NCBI RefSeq assembly: GCF_019112545.1
Contig: NW_025064904.1
Location: forward strand, 248,001-312,000
Direction: 5' to 3'
From: Guyanagaster necrorhizus
Lineage: Eukaryota; Basidiomycota; Agaricomycetes; Agaricales; Physalacriaceae
DNA: 64,000 bases
Below, piece by piece: positions 18,289 through 30,559 of the stretch. The first letter of the stretch is position 1. The number at the start of each line of letters is the position of its first letter. A model generated the notes under the pieces. It was not told where the DNA came from and searched no databases. It saw only the letters and a program-made list of their open reading frames with translations. The position numbers and the translations under genes are program-made.

Positions 18289-20360
18289 ATGACTTTTCCG
18301 GCGAAACACATATTCTCCCAAAGCGCGGACATGGAAAGGGCAACAAATGTATGTTTCTTCGTGTCAAAAGCTTACGCTCAAGTTGACTCGACAAAGACAT
18401 CGCCAGACAGAAAGGATACCCCGCTGTATGCACAAATACGCTTACCCGTAGGAAACCGCAAACCGCTGGGCTCAGTACGCAACGTTGACCTCAGGAGACT
18501 GCTCAGCAACGAAATCACTCTAACAAAGTCCATGCCAGATGACTTGGAACCCGCCCGGCGAATTGTATCGGATCCTCTACCTGCGCGGCCATCCACTTTC
18601 TCTCGTGATTCGCCAGCTGCCTCGTCGTCAAGCCGCAAATTTGGTACTAATGTATCCTCCATGACCCGGCTGGAATCGGAGGCATGCGAACTCTTCTCTG
18701 GTTCTCAGACTCGACCAAGAACTTATTCAACAACACGCGCCTTACGTCCCTTATGTGAACCCGGCTCGGACATGATTCTAATGGACCATTCACCTCTAGA
18801 AAATGACACAAACGTCCAACCAGCAATGCACAACCCTCAAAAGTTAGCGACAGATACTAACCCAATCTCTATTGGAACGACTCGTCCAGCTGCCTTCAGT
18901 ACCTCTATTCTCAATCAGAGATCTCATAAGACGGTCCATGGCCAAGTGACCATCCTTCCTTCTCGTTCATTACTTGTTGATTTCAGAGAAGGAGAAAGGC
19001 GGAGAGGCATGGCTGGCGACGAAGTACTTATCATCAGTCCTGACGGCACACAGGTGGATATCTATCTTTTTTCAGTAGCTTGTATGCTCACTATTGGAAG
19101 ATCAAAGTTTTCAGTGCGCCTCACTTGAGCACTCCGTGTTGTCTAGCGGAGCCTATTGCTGAATTCTATATTGATCAATTACCCCAAAAGTACTGGAAAC
19201 AATATAACGATGCCGGCCTACTCATCGATAGAATCAAACAACGATCACCGAAGGTCGGTCGAACGAAGCTAGAAACTCTGTTATCTCTGACTAGTGACGG
19301 TTGTATAGCTCGTTTTGCATGATCCAGACGTAAAATACACTCTTATGTCCAATGAACCTGTCGCAGATGTCGAACTTCTTTTCTTTTCACCTGCTATTCT
19401 CTCAGAGGCGAACACAACAAACAAGGGCGACGTTGCTGATCCTGCCCGAATGCGAATCAGGTTATCACGAAAGACTCGGTCAATGGAAATAGCGGTATGC
19501 AAGTCTGATACGCACTCTAAAGAGTGGAAGAAGGAGACATTCCAAACGGCAGGGTTCGATTACTCCATTCCACCCTCGGATTTTGAAGATTTGGACCAAG
19601 ATGAGCGAAAAGGACTGGATCTACTGGCGAAATTCCTACATCTTTGCGATACCTACGAAAGTCTTGCGAGCGAGTCGCTGATTACAACTCAAAGCAGGCG
19701 AGATCTTGTGCGTGGCCGCCGCCTGAACGCTGTGGGAGTCTCTTGCAGCGAGGGGAACCGCTTGGAAAGGACAGGATCGACTGCGCGACAAGGAAATTAT
19801 ACGCGGACTTTGGCCTCTTCCTCTTCCTTGACTACCAACAGAGGTTTTGCTGTTCCTCCACGCCCGCCGAAAATTCCTCTTACGACTTCTGTGTCTCGCT
19901 GCGCCCAAAAAACGACGCATATTAAGGAAAAAGAAAATCTCGATCCATCAAAAAATCCTTTTGACAGCCTAGTGACGAACTTTGCGATGGTCGATGATAC
20001 TATGCGGCAAGGTTTAAGCTGCGCCTCTCAAACCTCAAGAGTCGAGTCCCGATTCATACCTTCTGTGGGATGGTGTGTCAGACAGGGTTCCCGTGTATCT
20101 CAAGGCGGCCATTACAAGATCATGTTCATAGACGGCGCCGCCTTGGATGTTGACGTTGATGAAGAATGGGCTGAACTTCGTGATAAGTTGGGCCATGTGA
20201 TGCGGTAAGTGATTACAAATTTCTTTGCAGCCGCTTGGTCTCAAGAACATCATATAGGTATCACATAGCCGATGGCCGTATTGAGCGCACAGTCGGTGAT
20301 AGGATGAAGGTGTTCAAAGAGTTTGTGTCCCTGTTTGAGTCTGACGAAGAGGCCGAATAA
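18289..20360 (+). CDS. Plk4-type polo-box protein lacking kinase domain
   Basis: Exons to 19053, then 19101-19253, 19309-20204 and 20258-20360, all in frame. From the first in-frame ATG (18289) this gives 638 residues; the frame is open upstream to 18187, just after a TTTTTAG that could be a splice acceptor. After a Ser/Pro-rich linker, the tandem cryptic polo boxes start at GQVTILPSRSLLVDFREG and pass through GDEVLIISPDGTQIKVF, DQLPQKYWKQYNDAGLL and IKQRSPK to KYTLMSNEPVADVELLF. This closely follows the Plk4 pattern NLPEKYWRKY...RSKSPK...LMENSP. The C-terminal third polo box reads FIPSVGWCVRQGSRV to VFKEFVSLFE. Plk4 starts centriole assembly in animals. No kinase motif exists upstream, where the hemerythrin-like pseudogene lies, so the gene is 5' truncated or a kinase-free derivative. 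Confidence 0.75.
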
Positions 20361-20866
20361 ATGACACTAATATACATTCATTTCGTTCCTTGATTTCTAG
20401 AGCAATCATGTGGGTGTCATTACTACATAATCGATGCCAATCGAGGTCGCCCTTGCGGGTTTTTACGGGTCGTTAGGCCGACTGTGGGGTCTGCGAGGGA
20501 CCAGACTTTTAAGTCCAAGGATGCGTAGCTGTGCTTCTCCCCCCGAGGTGCCCTCATTAGCCTCGCAATTTGTTGCGGATAGGTTGCCGAATTTCAGAGC
20601 GGTGCCAGAAAAATATTTTTTGTGGGACAAGATTTCCACTTCCTGATACTTGGATCGGAACATCACCATCAATATTATAAGTACCTCACGATTCATTCGC
20701 ATCAGTTAGCTCCGACTGCCACGACACTAGTTCCGGTTGTAGGGAGGTAGCAAATTACCAGGCTAGAATTCCGTCTCTTTTTTCCCTTTTTCGTTTGCAA
20801 ATTTTCTTGCACAGACGTCTTCTGAAAAACCGGAGATTCGCCTTTTGTTTCTCGACCTCTCTCATC
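20361..20866. other. intergenic
   Basis: About 500 nt between the polo-box gene and the DUF6534 gene. The minus-strand frame over 20702-21058 is antisense to the first exon of the DUF6534 gene and is not supported. Confidence 0.5.
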
Positions 20867-23000
20867 ATGTCGACCTCGGAAGCAGCGGAATCTAGTATAG
20901 GCGACACGTTTGGGGTCCTTTATATAGGCTTCATAGTCTCTATGATAGGCTATGGATTCACTTTCTTTCGTGAGTTCTGTTTCGATCTCGTCATATACTT
21001 TGAAGTCCTGATTCGGACTTGATAACAGAAACTTATGTCTACTTCTCTCGATATTCAAAAGACCTTTTCGTCATGAAGGCGATAGTATGTTTTTGACGTG
21101 TTTCTCCTGTGGCTGGGACCGCTCACGATGCTTGCCACAGGTGGCATTTCTATGGTTCGTTGACTTGAGTCATTGTCGTGTCGCTAATTATCTTTATCTT
21201 TCTAACGAAGTGTACTCGATACTGCTTCATCGGCTCTAAGTACAGCTCCTTACTGCTCTAAAACTGCTTGATCACTTAATGCGCGGCTTGTGCACCCAGT
21301 TTCACAAACGTTGGTCTTGGGAGTTCCTTTGAGCTACGAGGATACTGACGGACGGGTAGAGCTTACTATTACTTGGTGACGACGTTCCCTCTGGCATCAG
21401 CGATGGTAGACGTTACGATGTACGTGTTTTTGCAGTTGTTACAAGATCATTTACTTAACTGATGCTAACAGTTCATTCTGCGTACGTGTGGTATTTGCTC
21501 TCCGATATTTTTTTTCTGAAAACGAATACTCGCTAATGCAGGCCGAAAACACCGTGGCGGTATGGCGATGTTTCGTCCTTAATAATGCTTATTTCTGACA
21601 AGAATGATTAGGCTGCTTTAATTTGTATTGTTCAACTGTTAGATGTTCTATCATTATTTGAGGCTTTGGTACTAACATGTATGGTAGATTCTATGCATCC
21701 CGAGTATGGAAGTGTATGTGTGATTTCTCCACATGCTCATGAGCTATCAACTCACTTCATACGGGCGCAGTGAGTAAAAACATAACATTGACCTCCACCA
21801 TTGTAAGTTGGCGCTTGTCTATCTGTCACTAAGCTTCACATCTTTTCTAGACCCTTTTGTGTCTTGTTGGATTTGGTAAGGATTCCGGTGTTTCTTAATC
21901 TTTCGATCTTTGGCTCATTGCTTTGATGATGCCTAGCTCTTACTCTTGGTAAGTTCTCCGGGACTGGCGTTCAACGATGGCCTGATGATGTGATTGCCAA
22001 ATCAGCCATGACTGCGATGATGTACGCTTTTCACGTACTAAGCCCATTTAGATGTGAACTCAGGTGAAATAGGGTCCGCAATACCGAGTTTGCTCAACTC
22101 GCAACGTCGCCGAGTAAAGTATGTCTCTTGATGCTTGATTACGGACCGCTTCCTGATTGTACTAGGCAATCGTCGCCATCGGGCAATCATCCGTGTTCGT
22201 TTGCGGATTAACAACGTTTACTGCCCTCAGACTATGCTCCCATGGTGCTTATTGGTCTGAAAATACGCAGTGAGTGCTTTGTTTTTTCTCCACCACGTCA
22301 AGTTCATATTGGGTACTAGGCGCGATGACTGGTTCAACAAAACGATCACTGTATTCTTCTCGCAAGGATGCAGCGCGACATTGATGCAGATTACTTATTT
22401 CGTTGTGGTTCGTTGATCTCCCTCGAGAGATGCCAGCTTCTAACATATAACGCAGTTCATCGCAACGCCTACTCGTGTCATCTGGATTCCCTTTCATTTA
22501 ATGTCTAGCAAACGTGGGTGATACTTTATGCTAGGGTCTCGATCTGACAGCGTCTTATTTTAGTGTTTATCAACTGTCTGCTATCACTGTCAGTATAGCA
22601 TTTGGAAAGGATACCAATAAACTAAATTCTTTCAGGTTGAACTCTCGGCAAGCATACCATGGCCATGGTATTAACCATGAGGACAGTTCGATTGGCCAGC
22701 ACAAGTCGAACATCAGTGGCTCCGGAAAGCCAGGTGTTCATTTCAATGTCGCAGATGCTCAACCTCTCATCAATATTGAGGTCTCTCGTACCGTAGAGCA
22801 GGACATTAATGTAAAGAAGAGCACATTTGATTCCGACGAGGTAAGTTCCTTGACCATCAGTGACTTTGAACCACTAATATCATTTCGGTGAAGACAACCT
22901 TCGACATAGACGAAGTAATTCTCCTCCCTTTGCTTACGACGAGTTACTGTCTAATGATCATTTCAAGGTATCAAAAGGAGGGCAGGGTTATGCAGTTTGA
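20867..23000 (+). CDS. DUF6534-type multipass membrane protein
   Basis: ATG at 20867 (MSTSEAAESSIGDTFG). The gene is cut into a dozen or more small exons, some under 20 nt. Pieces joined by clean splice sites read GVLYIGFIVSMIGYGFTFF, TYVYFSRYSKDLFVMKAIVAF, LDTASSALISQTLVLG, RAYYYLVTTFPLASAMVDV, FYASRVWKLSKNITL, TLLCLVGFALTL, AIVAIGQSSVFVCGLTTF, FNKTITVFFSQG and FIATPTRVIWIPFH. The cytosolic tail NSRQAYHGHGINHED ends SKGGQGYAV at 23000. This matches the agaricomycete seven-helix DUF6534 pattern, whose function is unknown. Exact micro-exon borders between 21420 and 22260 are approximate. Confidence 0.75.
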
Positions 23001-23190
23001 AATGTTAACAAAGGTAGAATTCCGTCTTGGGTGCGTGTTGTAGTATATTATATCCCTTTTGACCCTTGCAATTCGGCCGGAGTAGATTTATATGTTCTCC
23101 ATGGCAGACTAAACTGGCTTGGAACATACACCTATAGTTTCCACAAAGATAAAACTGTATGTATGTAGTTTTCCACTTATTTATATCCAT

Positions 23191-24646
23191 TTAATACTTT
23201 TCCTTGCCGTCCGAAAAATTGTTCCCGACTTTGTTCAGCAGAAAGTCGCCGTAGACGACAGGCTTGTACTCCTTCCCATCTGGATTCGGCTTGTCAGCCT
23301 GAATGCGCAAAGCGGCGGCTAGCGGTTTTACGTGCGCATTGAAATTGGGCTCGAAGAAGAACGGAATTCTAATGTCACTCAGAGCAATAGCGGCTCGAAA
23401 GGCATCGTCACTTACGATACCCTGATAGCTCACTATTGAAGGGTGAAATCATGGAAATCTTAGACCACTCACCTGTAATTCATACTTCTGTGGACGACGC
23501 GATGTAGTGTGGACTTGTATAAGCCATTAGTCCAGATTTCCCACACTGACACAAGGTTTCAGGGTTTTAGTCAGGCAACATCCTAAACATCAAAGGATCT
23601 CACTTTCTCCGATATTGCAGATCACGCAGCCCGGGATGGGATTTGCGTTTATCCATGAGCCCGGTTGGGATCCTTGTTCGGCAGGAAGACCAGAAACATC
23701 AGATCCGACATCTACTTTGTGTGTGAACACTTGAAGAGCAGCAGGGGTAGGATCCGTATACAGAAATCTGGGTGGAATCGGGAATTAGGAATATTGAGTT
23801 CAAAGTATCGGAGATGAGACGGACGTAAGGCAGCCATAGTCCCTGCCAAACAAGCTCATAAATATACAATGGAGAAGAACACAAGGTACAAACTTGTGAG
23901 CACCGCAGGAGAATCCATCGTGATCGTTAGGCAGAGGGGGATAGCCTGGTACATTAATGTCAGAAACATCACAGGATCCAGAGAGATGAGATGACCTATA
24001 GCACGCATCACCCAAAAGCTATCGTCCACTTGGCAACTCAAGTCCTCGCGTTCTTCAGAAGTCATGCTAAGGCCATCAGCCATGCTAAATTAATATTAAC
24101 TTTACATTCTTACACCAAAGATAGTGAGAATGTACTTACGCCCTCATTACAATCACACCTAAGATCTTCATCTTATTGACCCACCTCTCGTACTTCTCGC
24201 GGAAGGTGGGCACAGTTGGCCATTGATTCTCCCCCCAAAGGGGCTTCGTCTTGTCTGGATTTTTGACGGGGCGGTACCAATCAATGCCCTCGTGGTTATC
24301 AGCTTTGCCGTTTGTAACATTCTCTTTCAATCTGGCATAACCTGGGGAACGGGCACTTCTACGATGATGTCGATATAGGGACGACCTCCGCACCTCTGGC
24401 TTGATCCTCGTTCCTAAGTGATATTTTATCCTTCTCTTCCTGTGGAAGGGAAAAGAATTGCCGTGCCAAAGCAATGAGCTCCTCGGGTTCCTGTGGATCA
24501 ACATAGGACGATATATTGAGATAGAAAAATCCGTAGTCAACACAGGCATTATGGATCTTGGCGGCTACCTCCCTTCGTTGAGCCTCGTTATCTGTAGAAC
24601 GGTCGTCCTCGAGATACGGCAGGATATCAATTATTGGAAGGGACAT
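23191..24646 (-). CDS. 2-oxoglutarate/Fe(II)-dependent dioxygenase, IPNS-like
   Basis: Several exons on the minus strand. The N-terminal DIOX-N region reads SLPIIDILPYL, KIHNACVDYGFFYL and ALARQFFSLPQEEKDKIS. The core follows, with the first iron ligands in GAHKDYGCLTFLYTD (H-x-D, split by an intron near 23847-23897). The distal His is in YKSTLHRVVH, and the 2-oxoglutarate-binding R-x-S is RVSIPFFFEPN. It ends NNFSDGKEKY at 23191. Such enzymes hydroxylate or desaturate small molecules; the substrate cannot be inferred. No biosynthetic core gene lies beside it, so this is probably a stand-alone metabolic gene. Confidence 0.88.
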
Positions 24647-24817
24647 TTGGGAGAAGTAAAAGTCGATGGCCTTATCATCCTATCATTCGTCTTGATCGAC
24701 ATAAAGTAAATAACTAATTAATTAAGACTTAACGTCATGTGATCGTGTTTTCCAACGAGCTCGACAATGCGGCACCATTGTTGAAAACATTGGCGTTGTC
24801 CTTTTTTTGCAACCGTC
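24647..24817. promoter_or_regulatory. short divergent promoter
   Basis: 171 nt separates the ATG codons of the dioxygenase (minus) and the Mps1 kinase (plus), so both must be driven from this segment. No clear TATA box was seen. Confidence 0.5.
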
Positions 24818-27800
24818 ATGGCATCGACTCCTCCTCAAGAAAGACACGAACCTTCTGCCTCGCCTGCCTCCACCGAGTCCAGCGACTCCTCCTTCCTTGC
24901 CGACCTTTCTTTCGACTACGTTTACGACGAAGATGGCAACTTCGTGCGCTTATCAAAGGGCTCGCCAAAATCTCACAGGCAAAGCGCGGAGTATTCTCCC
25001 GCGACCTCACCTCTTGAGAAAGAACCATTATCAGAGCCTGTCGCGTCATCACCTTCGACAAACAATGTCCTAGAGCCACACGGGCCATCGGATCCAGATT
25101 TAGTGTCACTCACCTCTCCCCGACCAAGCTCCCTTACGAGGTCGGAAAGCGCGTTTCCTATCCTCAATGGGCATAATCCGCTTGCGTCTGAACGGGAGCT
25201 TGACAAAGACGGTGCTTCATCGATGGCTCGGTCATTTCAACGCGTGGCCTCAGGACCGGCCATCGCAATGAGCATTGCTTCAGCCAACACCAACAGTGGC
25301 CCAAAGCGCCTGTTTTCGCGTAGGGCCGCTGACGAGCTGCAGGAGGCGCGGCAAAAGAGAAATGGAGAGGAGCTGCGGGCCAGGTTGTCCTCGACCGTCG
25401 TCGACTCTCAGGGTCAGCAAATGTTCTCCTACCCGGATGAAAAGGAAAACATTGGCCGAGGTGGGAGTGACCTTCAGAGCGTCGAGGAGCTGTATGGCTC
25501 AAGTGCAAGGGCCCCCGTTGGCAGTACTCCGGCAGCTCGGTCGCTCGCTCCATCGCGTCCAGCCTATGCCTCCCTTTCAACTGGTACACGCCCCACTGGC
25601 GATCTCGGATCATCGAGGCGACGAGTTTCTTCCTCAAACTCTGCCAATGGGACCAGGAACTCGAGAATAATGAAGGGATCCGGTAAAAGACATGTAATTG
25701 ATAGGATATCGCAGCTGGACCAATCCACAGACGAGGAGGCCTATGGTTACGAGCAAGTTGGCGACCACGGTCATGACGATGGTAGTGACTTAGGTTTGTC
25801 TTCTTTCACATTCCCTCTCTTCGTCAAGTTGAGCGTCAGTATCTCGTAAAGATGAACCACAGGTAGAACCTGTCAGCAGCGCACCTTCCCGAGAAGGAGG
25901 TTTATTTCTCAGTCAATCCAGGCCACGGAGATCAGCAAGTCTTAGTGGTAAATCCCTAACGCTTCAATCTTGCATTTTCTCAGATCTGTCGTAGGGTCAG
26001 AGGAACCTTATCATAGCTCCCAACAATCTCAAACACGACTATCCCGTCCAGGAACCAATTTGGGTCCCCACAGAGAGACGGGCCTTCTTCCTCGACGAGT
26101 GACTATGGAAGAACGGAAGAGGCAAGAGATGGAACAACGTGCCGAATTCCAACGTGAGTCATTGCGTCTGCATTCCTGATCTTATAGACTTACAACTACA
26201 ACTACCTGACAGAGTATCAGGATGCTGAACGTGTGTATCAATTACATTCAATTAGACCGTTAAAAGCTTATCCTTCCTTCGCAGGTCGTCTCCAGGAACA
26301 GCAACTTAAAGAACAGTATCATCCTTCTCAAGCTCGACAATCACCGTCACCGACACATGCTTCTCCCCATGTAACCAACCTCAGTGAACGGCCGTCGTAT
26401 GCGACTCATAGACGTAGAGAGTCAGATACTCTGAAGAGCAGCAAGGCCTATTCTGGTTCACCGACAGCAGTTGATGTACCTCCTCCGAAACATTCTCCTT
26501 CTGCAAATAATCTTGCGGCTTCAGCGTCATTAAATGTTAAGCATCGAAAAAGTCCCACCGCTCCGGAACCTCCCACAACCAGCGGGAATCTACGAAATGG
26601 TAATGCTGGCGATGATCAGCGAGAGAAAGAGAAGGAACGGTATCGGCAGCAACGACAGCAGTCAAGTAAACAAGTGACATCGTCAGGATCAAGTCAAGCC
26701 ATCTCGGCTTCGCTTTCGCAACAGCAGCTCGCTGCGGCGTCCATGGGACCTGGGAACCGGCATTTGGTGGTATGTTTGGCTTCAGTGTTGTCATTACGCC
26801 TGTTCCTTGACTCTATGACCAGGTTAATAGGAAACTCTACGCACGGCTAGATATGATTGGCAGAGGCGGCTCTTCTCGCGTATACCGTGTGATGAACCAT
26901 GCCAACGAGTTGTACGCTATCAAGCGCGTGTCGTTGGACAAGATTGATTCCGATACCATGTCAGGTTATATGAACGAGATTGCACTCTTAAAGAGACTCG
27001 AAGGCAACTCTAGAATTATCGGCCTAATTGACAGTGAACTCAAAGCTGGGCCCGGCGGAAGCAAAGGGCATCTGCTTCTGGTGATGGAGTGTGGCGAAAT
27101 CGATTTTGCCCGGCTATTGAGTGAAAGACAAAGTCAAGGGTTGGATATGGTGTGGGTCGCGTACTACTGGCAACAAGTTCGTCCGTTTTTGTACATTTTT
27201 CATGCATATGCTGATGCGATTCGTCCAGATGCTCCAAGCTGTCCATGTCATTCACGAGGAGAAAATCGTGCATTCTGATCTGAAGCCAGCCAACTTCGTC
27301 CTTGTGAAGGGACAGCTGAAATTGATTGACTTTGGTATCGCGAATGCCATCGCCAATGACACGACAAACATTCAGCGGGATCATCAGGTGAGCAGATTAC
27401 AATCATTTTTGATAACACCATTGATGATGGTGAACCCTCAAGATCGGGACGGTGAATTATATGTCGCCCGAAGCTATTGAAGTGCCAAATGGTATGAGAA
27501 GGCTGAAGGTTGGCCGCGCTAGTGACATCTGGTCACTGGGTTGCATTCTTTACCAAATGGTCTATGGTCAACCACCCTTTTACCATTTAGCGGTGTACCA
27601 GAAAATGAAGGCGATTCCCGACGCGACGCATCGGATTGATTTCCCTCTGTATGTGACGCCGACTGTACCTTCGTCGAAGGCATCTCCGGGCCACGGATCA
27701 CCGCCAAAAAAGTTGGAACACCTCAAACGGCGGATACGGATGGATATCATTTTGTCTATGCGGACCTGTCTAAACCGGAATCCCAAGGAACGGATGTCAA

Positions 27801-28156
27801 TCCCCCAGCTTTTAGAACAAGATTGGTTGGCCATGAAAGATCGTGAGTCATTCATATGCTTTCCACCATTGCAAGGTCCTGATTGAATTTCTATAGCGCC
27901 ACCGACCCCTACTATTGTGGACCTTCTTGGTGACGATGAAACGGTGATCACCCCGTTTTATATGAAGCAACTACTCGAGTACGGCATTAGGTTTGCCAAG
28001 GACCTCAAAGGTAAAGAGCCTCCTGAAGGTCTCTTGGAGGAGGATGCCCAGGTAAACCATCCTAGTTTGTTTAGCCCCAATGTTTGACTAACTCCTCGGT
28101 AGCGACTGGTAAAAGAACTGCGCTGCCTAATCGTTAACAAAGAAAGGGAACAATAG
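24818..28156 (+). CDS. MPS1: Mps1/TTK dual-specificity kinase
   Basis: A long Ser/Pro-rich N-terminal region ([20 protein letters not shown]) is followed by a C-terminal kinase domain starting about 26845. Motifs: glycine loop [12 protein letters not shown], catalytic Lys in [24 protein letters not shown] as the catalytic loop (HSD, usual for Mps1), [10 protein letters not shown] as DFG, and NYMSPEAI. The stretch NDTTNIQRD before the activation segment is typical of Mps1. Several introns split the kinase domain; the last joins EEDAQ to RLVKELRC, ending at 28156. Mps1 drives the spindle assembly checkpoint and spindle-pole-body duplication. Small exons between about 25793 and 26300 are only approximately placed. 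Confidence 0.92.
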
Positions 28157-28541
28157 CCCGGTTAAGCTGTTCTTGGTCTTTTTATGGGTCATCGTCAAAG
28201 CACGTATATTTTTTATATTTATGCATTTTTGTACTTTACTTCGTGCCGCTCTTTTTTATCCTTCTTAAACATACATCTTTCATCCTCAGCATAACCCACA
28301 TCCATCCATCCATCCAATGTTCCCCACTGAGACCCAGTCATCCTTGCAAATGTCGTAGCATGCTCTGTATATTTAACAATGCTATCTGCTATCTTTTATG
28401 TTTGTCGATGTCCGGCATCTACCGGACCGGGGGAAGACACGGGCAAACAAAATATTTTCACGCTGACCGCGTCTTGGTGCACTCTCGATCTCCTTCACGC
28501 TAATGCCACCACCAGTCTGCAGCCCATATAGCCGGCTGGTG
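28157..28541. other. intergenic, tandem genes
   Basis: 385 nt holding the Mps1 3' end and F-box promoter, including a CATC-rich microsatellite (around 28302-28316). No gene. Confidence 0.5.
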
Positions 28542-30377
28542 ATGGCGCCTATTAACCCGCACCAAAAACAATTCGAGCAGGATCTAGAAGCAGGTGTCGC
28601 CCAGTACATGCGCGAAAACCCTGGGATGACACCAAAAGATGCCGTGGAACGAGTAACCTCTTCGATGCTTGCCAACAACCCCTTCGTTCCACCCCAAGGG
28701 TGCCCTATCAACGATCTACCCAATGAGCTGTTAGCCCACATCTTTTACCTGGGCATGAAGATGCAGGAAGAGTACGAGCAGGACGGAGACCTTGATGAAG
28801 ATGACGGGTTCCAGGATGGGATTGACTTGACGGAGGGATGGAGTAGCGAGTCGGACGATGAAGACTTGAAGATGGGGTCGCCACAGAAGGGTAAAGGCAA
28901 ACGCAAACAGTCCGAGGAACCGACTGAGACAGACGAGGAAGACAAGGAGGATGAGGAGGATAGGCCGGAGCTACCTTTCCAGGTGCTCGTGTCGCACGTG
29001 TGCCGGTGGTGGCGAGAGGCAGCCATCGAGGAGCCATCCCTTTGGACAACACTCGGGTTCTCGTATGGTACCCCCATTGAAAAATCTAAGGCTTGGATAG
29101 AACGTTCCAAGGGTCTTCCTCTGGATATCGTTATCGATTGCACGACACCAGATGACTGGGAGGGGACGGAAGGGGACCAGGACGAGGACGAGGACGATGT
29201 CATGTATGATGTCCAGGATAGCGGTTCAGCACAGGTTGTTGCATTCGACGCGCCAGACTTTGTACACGCCCCTCCTTGTCTGTCTACAGATGACTTGGGG
29301 CCTATTTTCGACCTCTTGCTTCCCCATGTCGGGCGGTGGCGGCTATTAGAAGTCTCTGTCAGCGAGTACGAGTCCATTTATACCGTCATGAAGCGGCTGG
29401 CGGTCTGTGCTGGTGCACCTATCCTAGAAGCCCTACAGCTCTACCATTACGAGGACTGTGAAGACTACGACGTCTTCAGACCCACAGAATTCAGAGAGCC
29501 CCTGCTTCTGTTCCAGGGAAATATTCCGAAACTCAAAGATCTGGCTTTGTGGGGTGTTCATATCGATTGGGTCGCGTCGCTTTCATTTCTGAAGGATCTA
29601 CGTGACGTTGAGCTGGCGTACCATGCTAATGATGTGCGACCGTCGATGGAAACTTTTGCCTGTTTCGTGCACGCCAGCCCGGAGCTCCATACGCTTTCTC
29701 TTTGTCTTTCGGGTCCTGCCGGGCCATCAGAACAGCGGGGAACAGATCTCATATCAATACCGTCACTACATGACCTGGTACTCGCGCACCATGAGCCCGA
29801 ATACATCCAAAGCCTTCTTCCTATATTATTCGTTCCCAATGTTCAGCACCTGGCGTTGGACTTTGATTCGGCGGATTATACCGAATTCGTAAAAGTCCTT
29901 CTCCGGCCTCAGGCAGGGCAGAAGAAATCATTATTGGAGGGTCTGGAGCACCTGAAAATAGGAGGACTGCCATGCGATCGCCAGTGTCAGGCAGCATTGC
30001 TATTGCAGTTGGGAAACTTGCGGTCCATTAATCTCAACGCTTTTGGTGAAGAGGAGGAACAGTTTTTCGACGCGCTGTTGGATTCTGCTTATGGGACCAA
30101 GGAATCGGGACAGAAAGTCCTGTGTCCAAATCTGCACACTGTCACGACCACGGGGATCAGTGGGAAGAAGATGAGATCATTTGTCGAGGCACGGAAACGG
30201 GCTGATGCACCAATCTCCAAAGTTCTGATGAGTGAGAGAGATGATGTCGAGGAGAAAGATAAAAAATGGCTGTCTAGCCACCTCGAGGAGTTTGAATTCT
30301 TTGAGCCGTCGGATTCAGAGGAGGAGTTGGATCCACTGCTCGAAATAGGCGATGACGAGATAGATATTGACGACTAG
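28542..30377 (+). CDS. F-box protein, acidic
   Basis: Single exon. The ATG at 28542 (MAPINPHQKQFEQD) is preferred over one 39 nt upstream. The F-box begins INDLPNELLAHIFYLG, is interrupted by a long acidic insert rich in Asp/Glu, and resumes FQVLVSHVCRWWREAAIEEP and SLWTTLGF. This split form is common in agaricomycete F-box proteins. The C-terminal half is irregular leucine-rich, and the protein ends in an acidic tail (EIGDDEIDIDD). It is probably an SCF substrate adaptor with unknown target. Confidence 0.82.
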   Translation: MAPINPHQKQFEQDLEAGVAQYMRENPGMTPKDAVERVTSSMLANNPFVPPQGCPINDLPNELLAHIFYLGMKMQEEYEQDGDLDEDDGFQDGIDLTEGWSSESDDEDLKMGSPQKGKGKRKQSEEPTETDEEDKEDEEDRPELPFQVLVSHVCRWWREAAIEEPSLWTTLGFSYGTPIEKSKAWIERSKGLPLDIVIDCTTPDDWEGTEGDQDEDEDDVMYDVQDSGSAQVVAFDAPDFVHAPPCLSTDDLGPIFDLLLPHVGRWRLLEVSVSEYESIYTVMKRLAVCAGAPILEALQLYHYEDCEDYDVFRPTEFREPLLLFQGNIPKLKDLALWGVHIDWVASLSFLKDLRDVELAYHANDVRPSMETFACFVHASPELHTLSLCLSGPAGPSEQRGTDLISIPSLHDLVLAHHEPEYIQSLLPILFVPNVQHLALDFDSADYTEFVKVLLRPQAGQKKSLLEGLEHLKIGGLPCDRQCQAALLLQLGNLRSINLNAFGEEEEQFFDALLDSAYGTKESGQKVLCPNLHTVTTTGISGKKMRSFVEARKRADAPISKVLMSERDDVEEKDKKWLSSHLEEFEFFEPSDSEEELDPLLEIGDDEIDIDD

Positions 30378-30559
30378 AGATGGTACGTTGGATCCGCTGA
30401 CTGATTGATATGGGCTGATTGTTTCGTGTGCAGGTGAGACTGACATGGGTGCATATGGTTCGTTCCCGGACCAAGATGATAAATATAGAGGCAGGTACAG
30501 GTAATTTAGTAGGGATATAAAGTAGGGTCATGGTACAGACAAGAAGGGTATCAATCACG

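Noticed and set aside
28745..29377. 210-residue Ser-rich minus-strand frame
   Set aside because: Antisense of the acidic Asp/Glu insert in the F-box protein; the serine runs are mirror codons.
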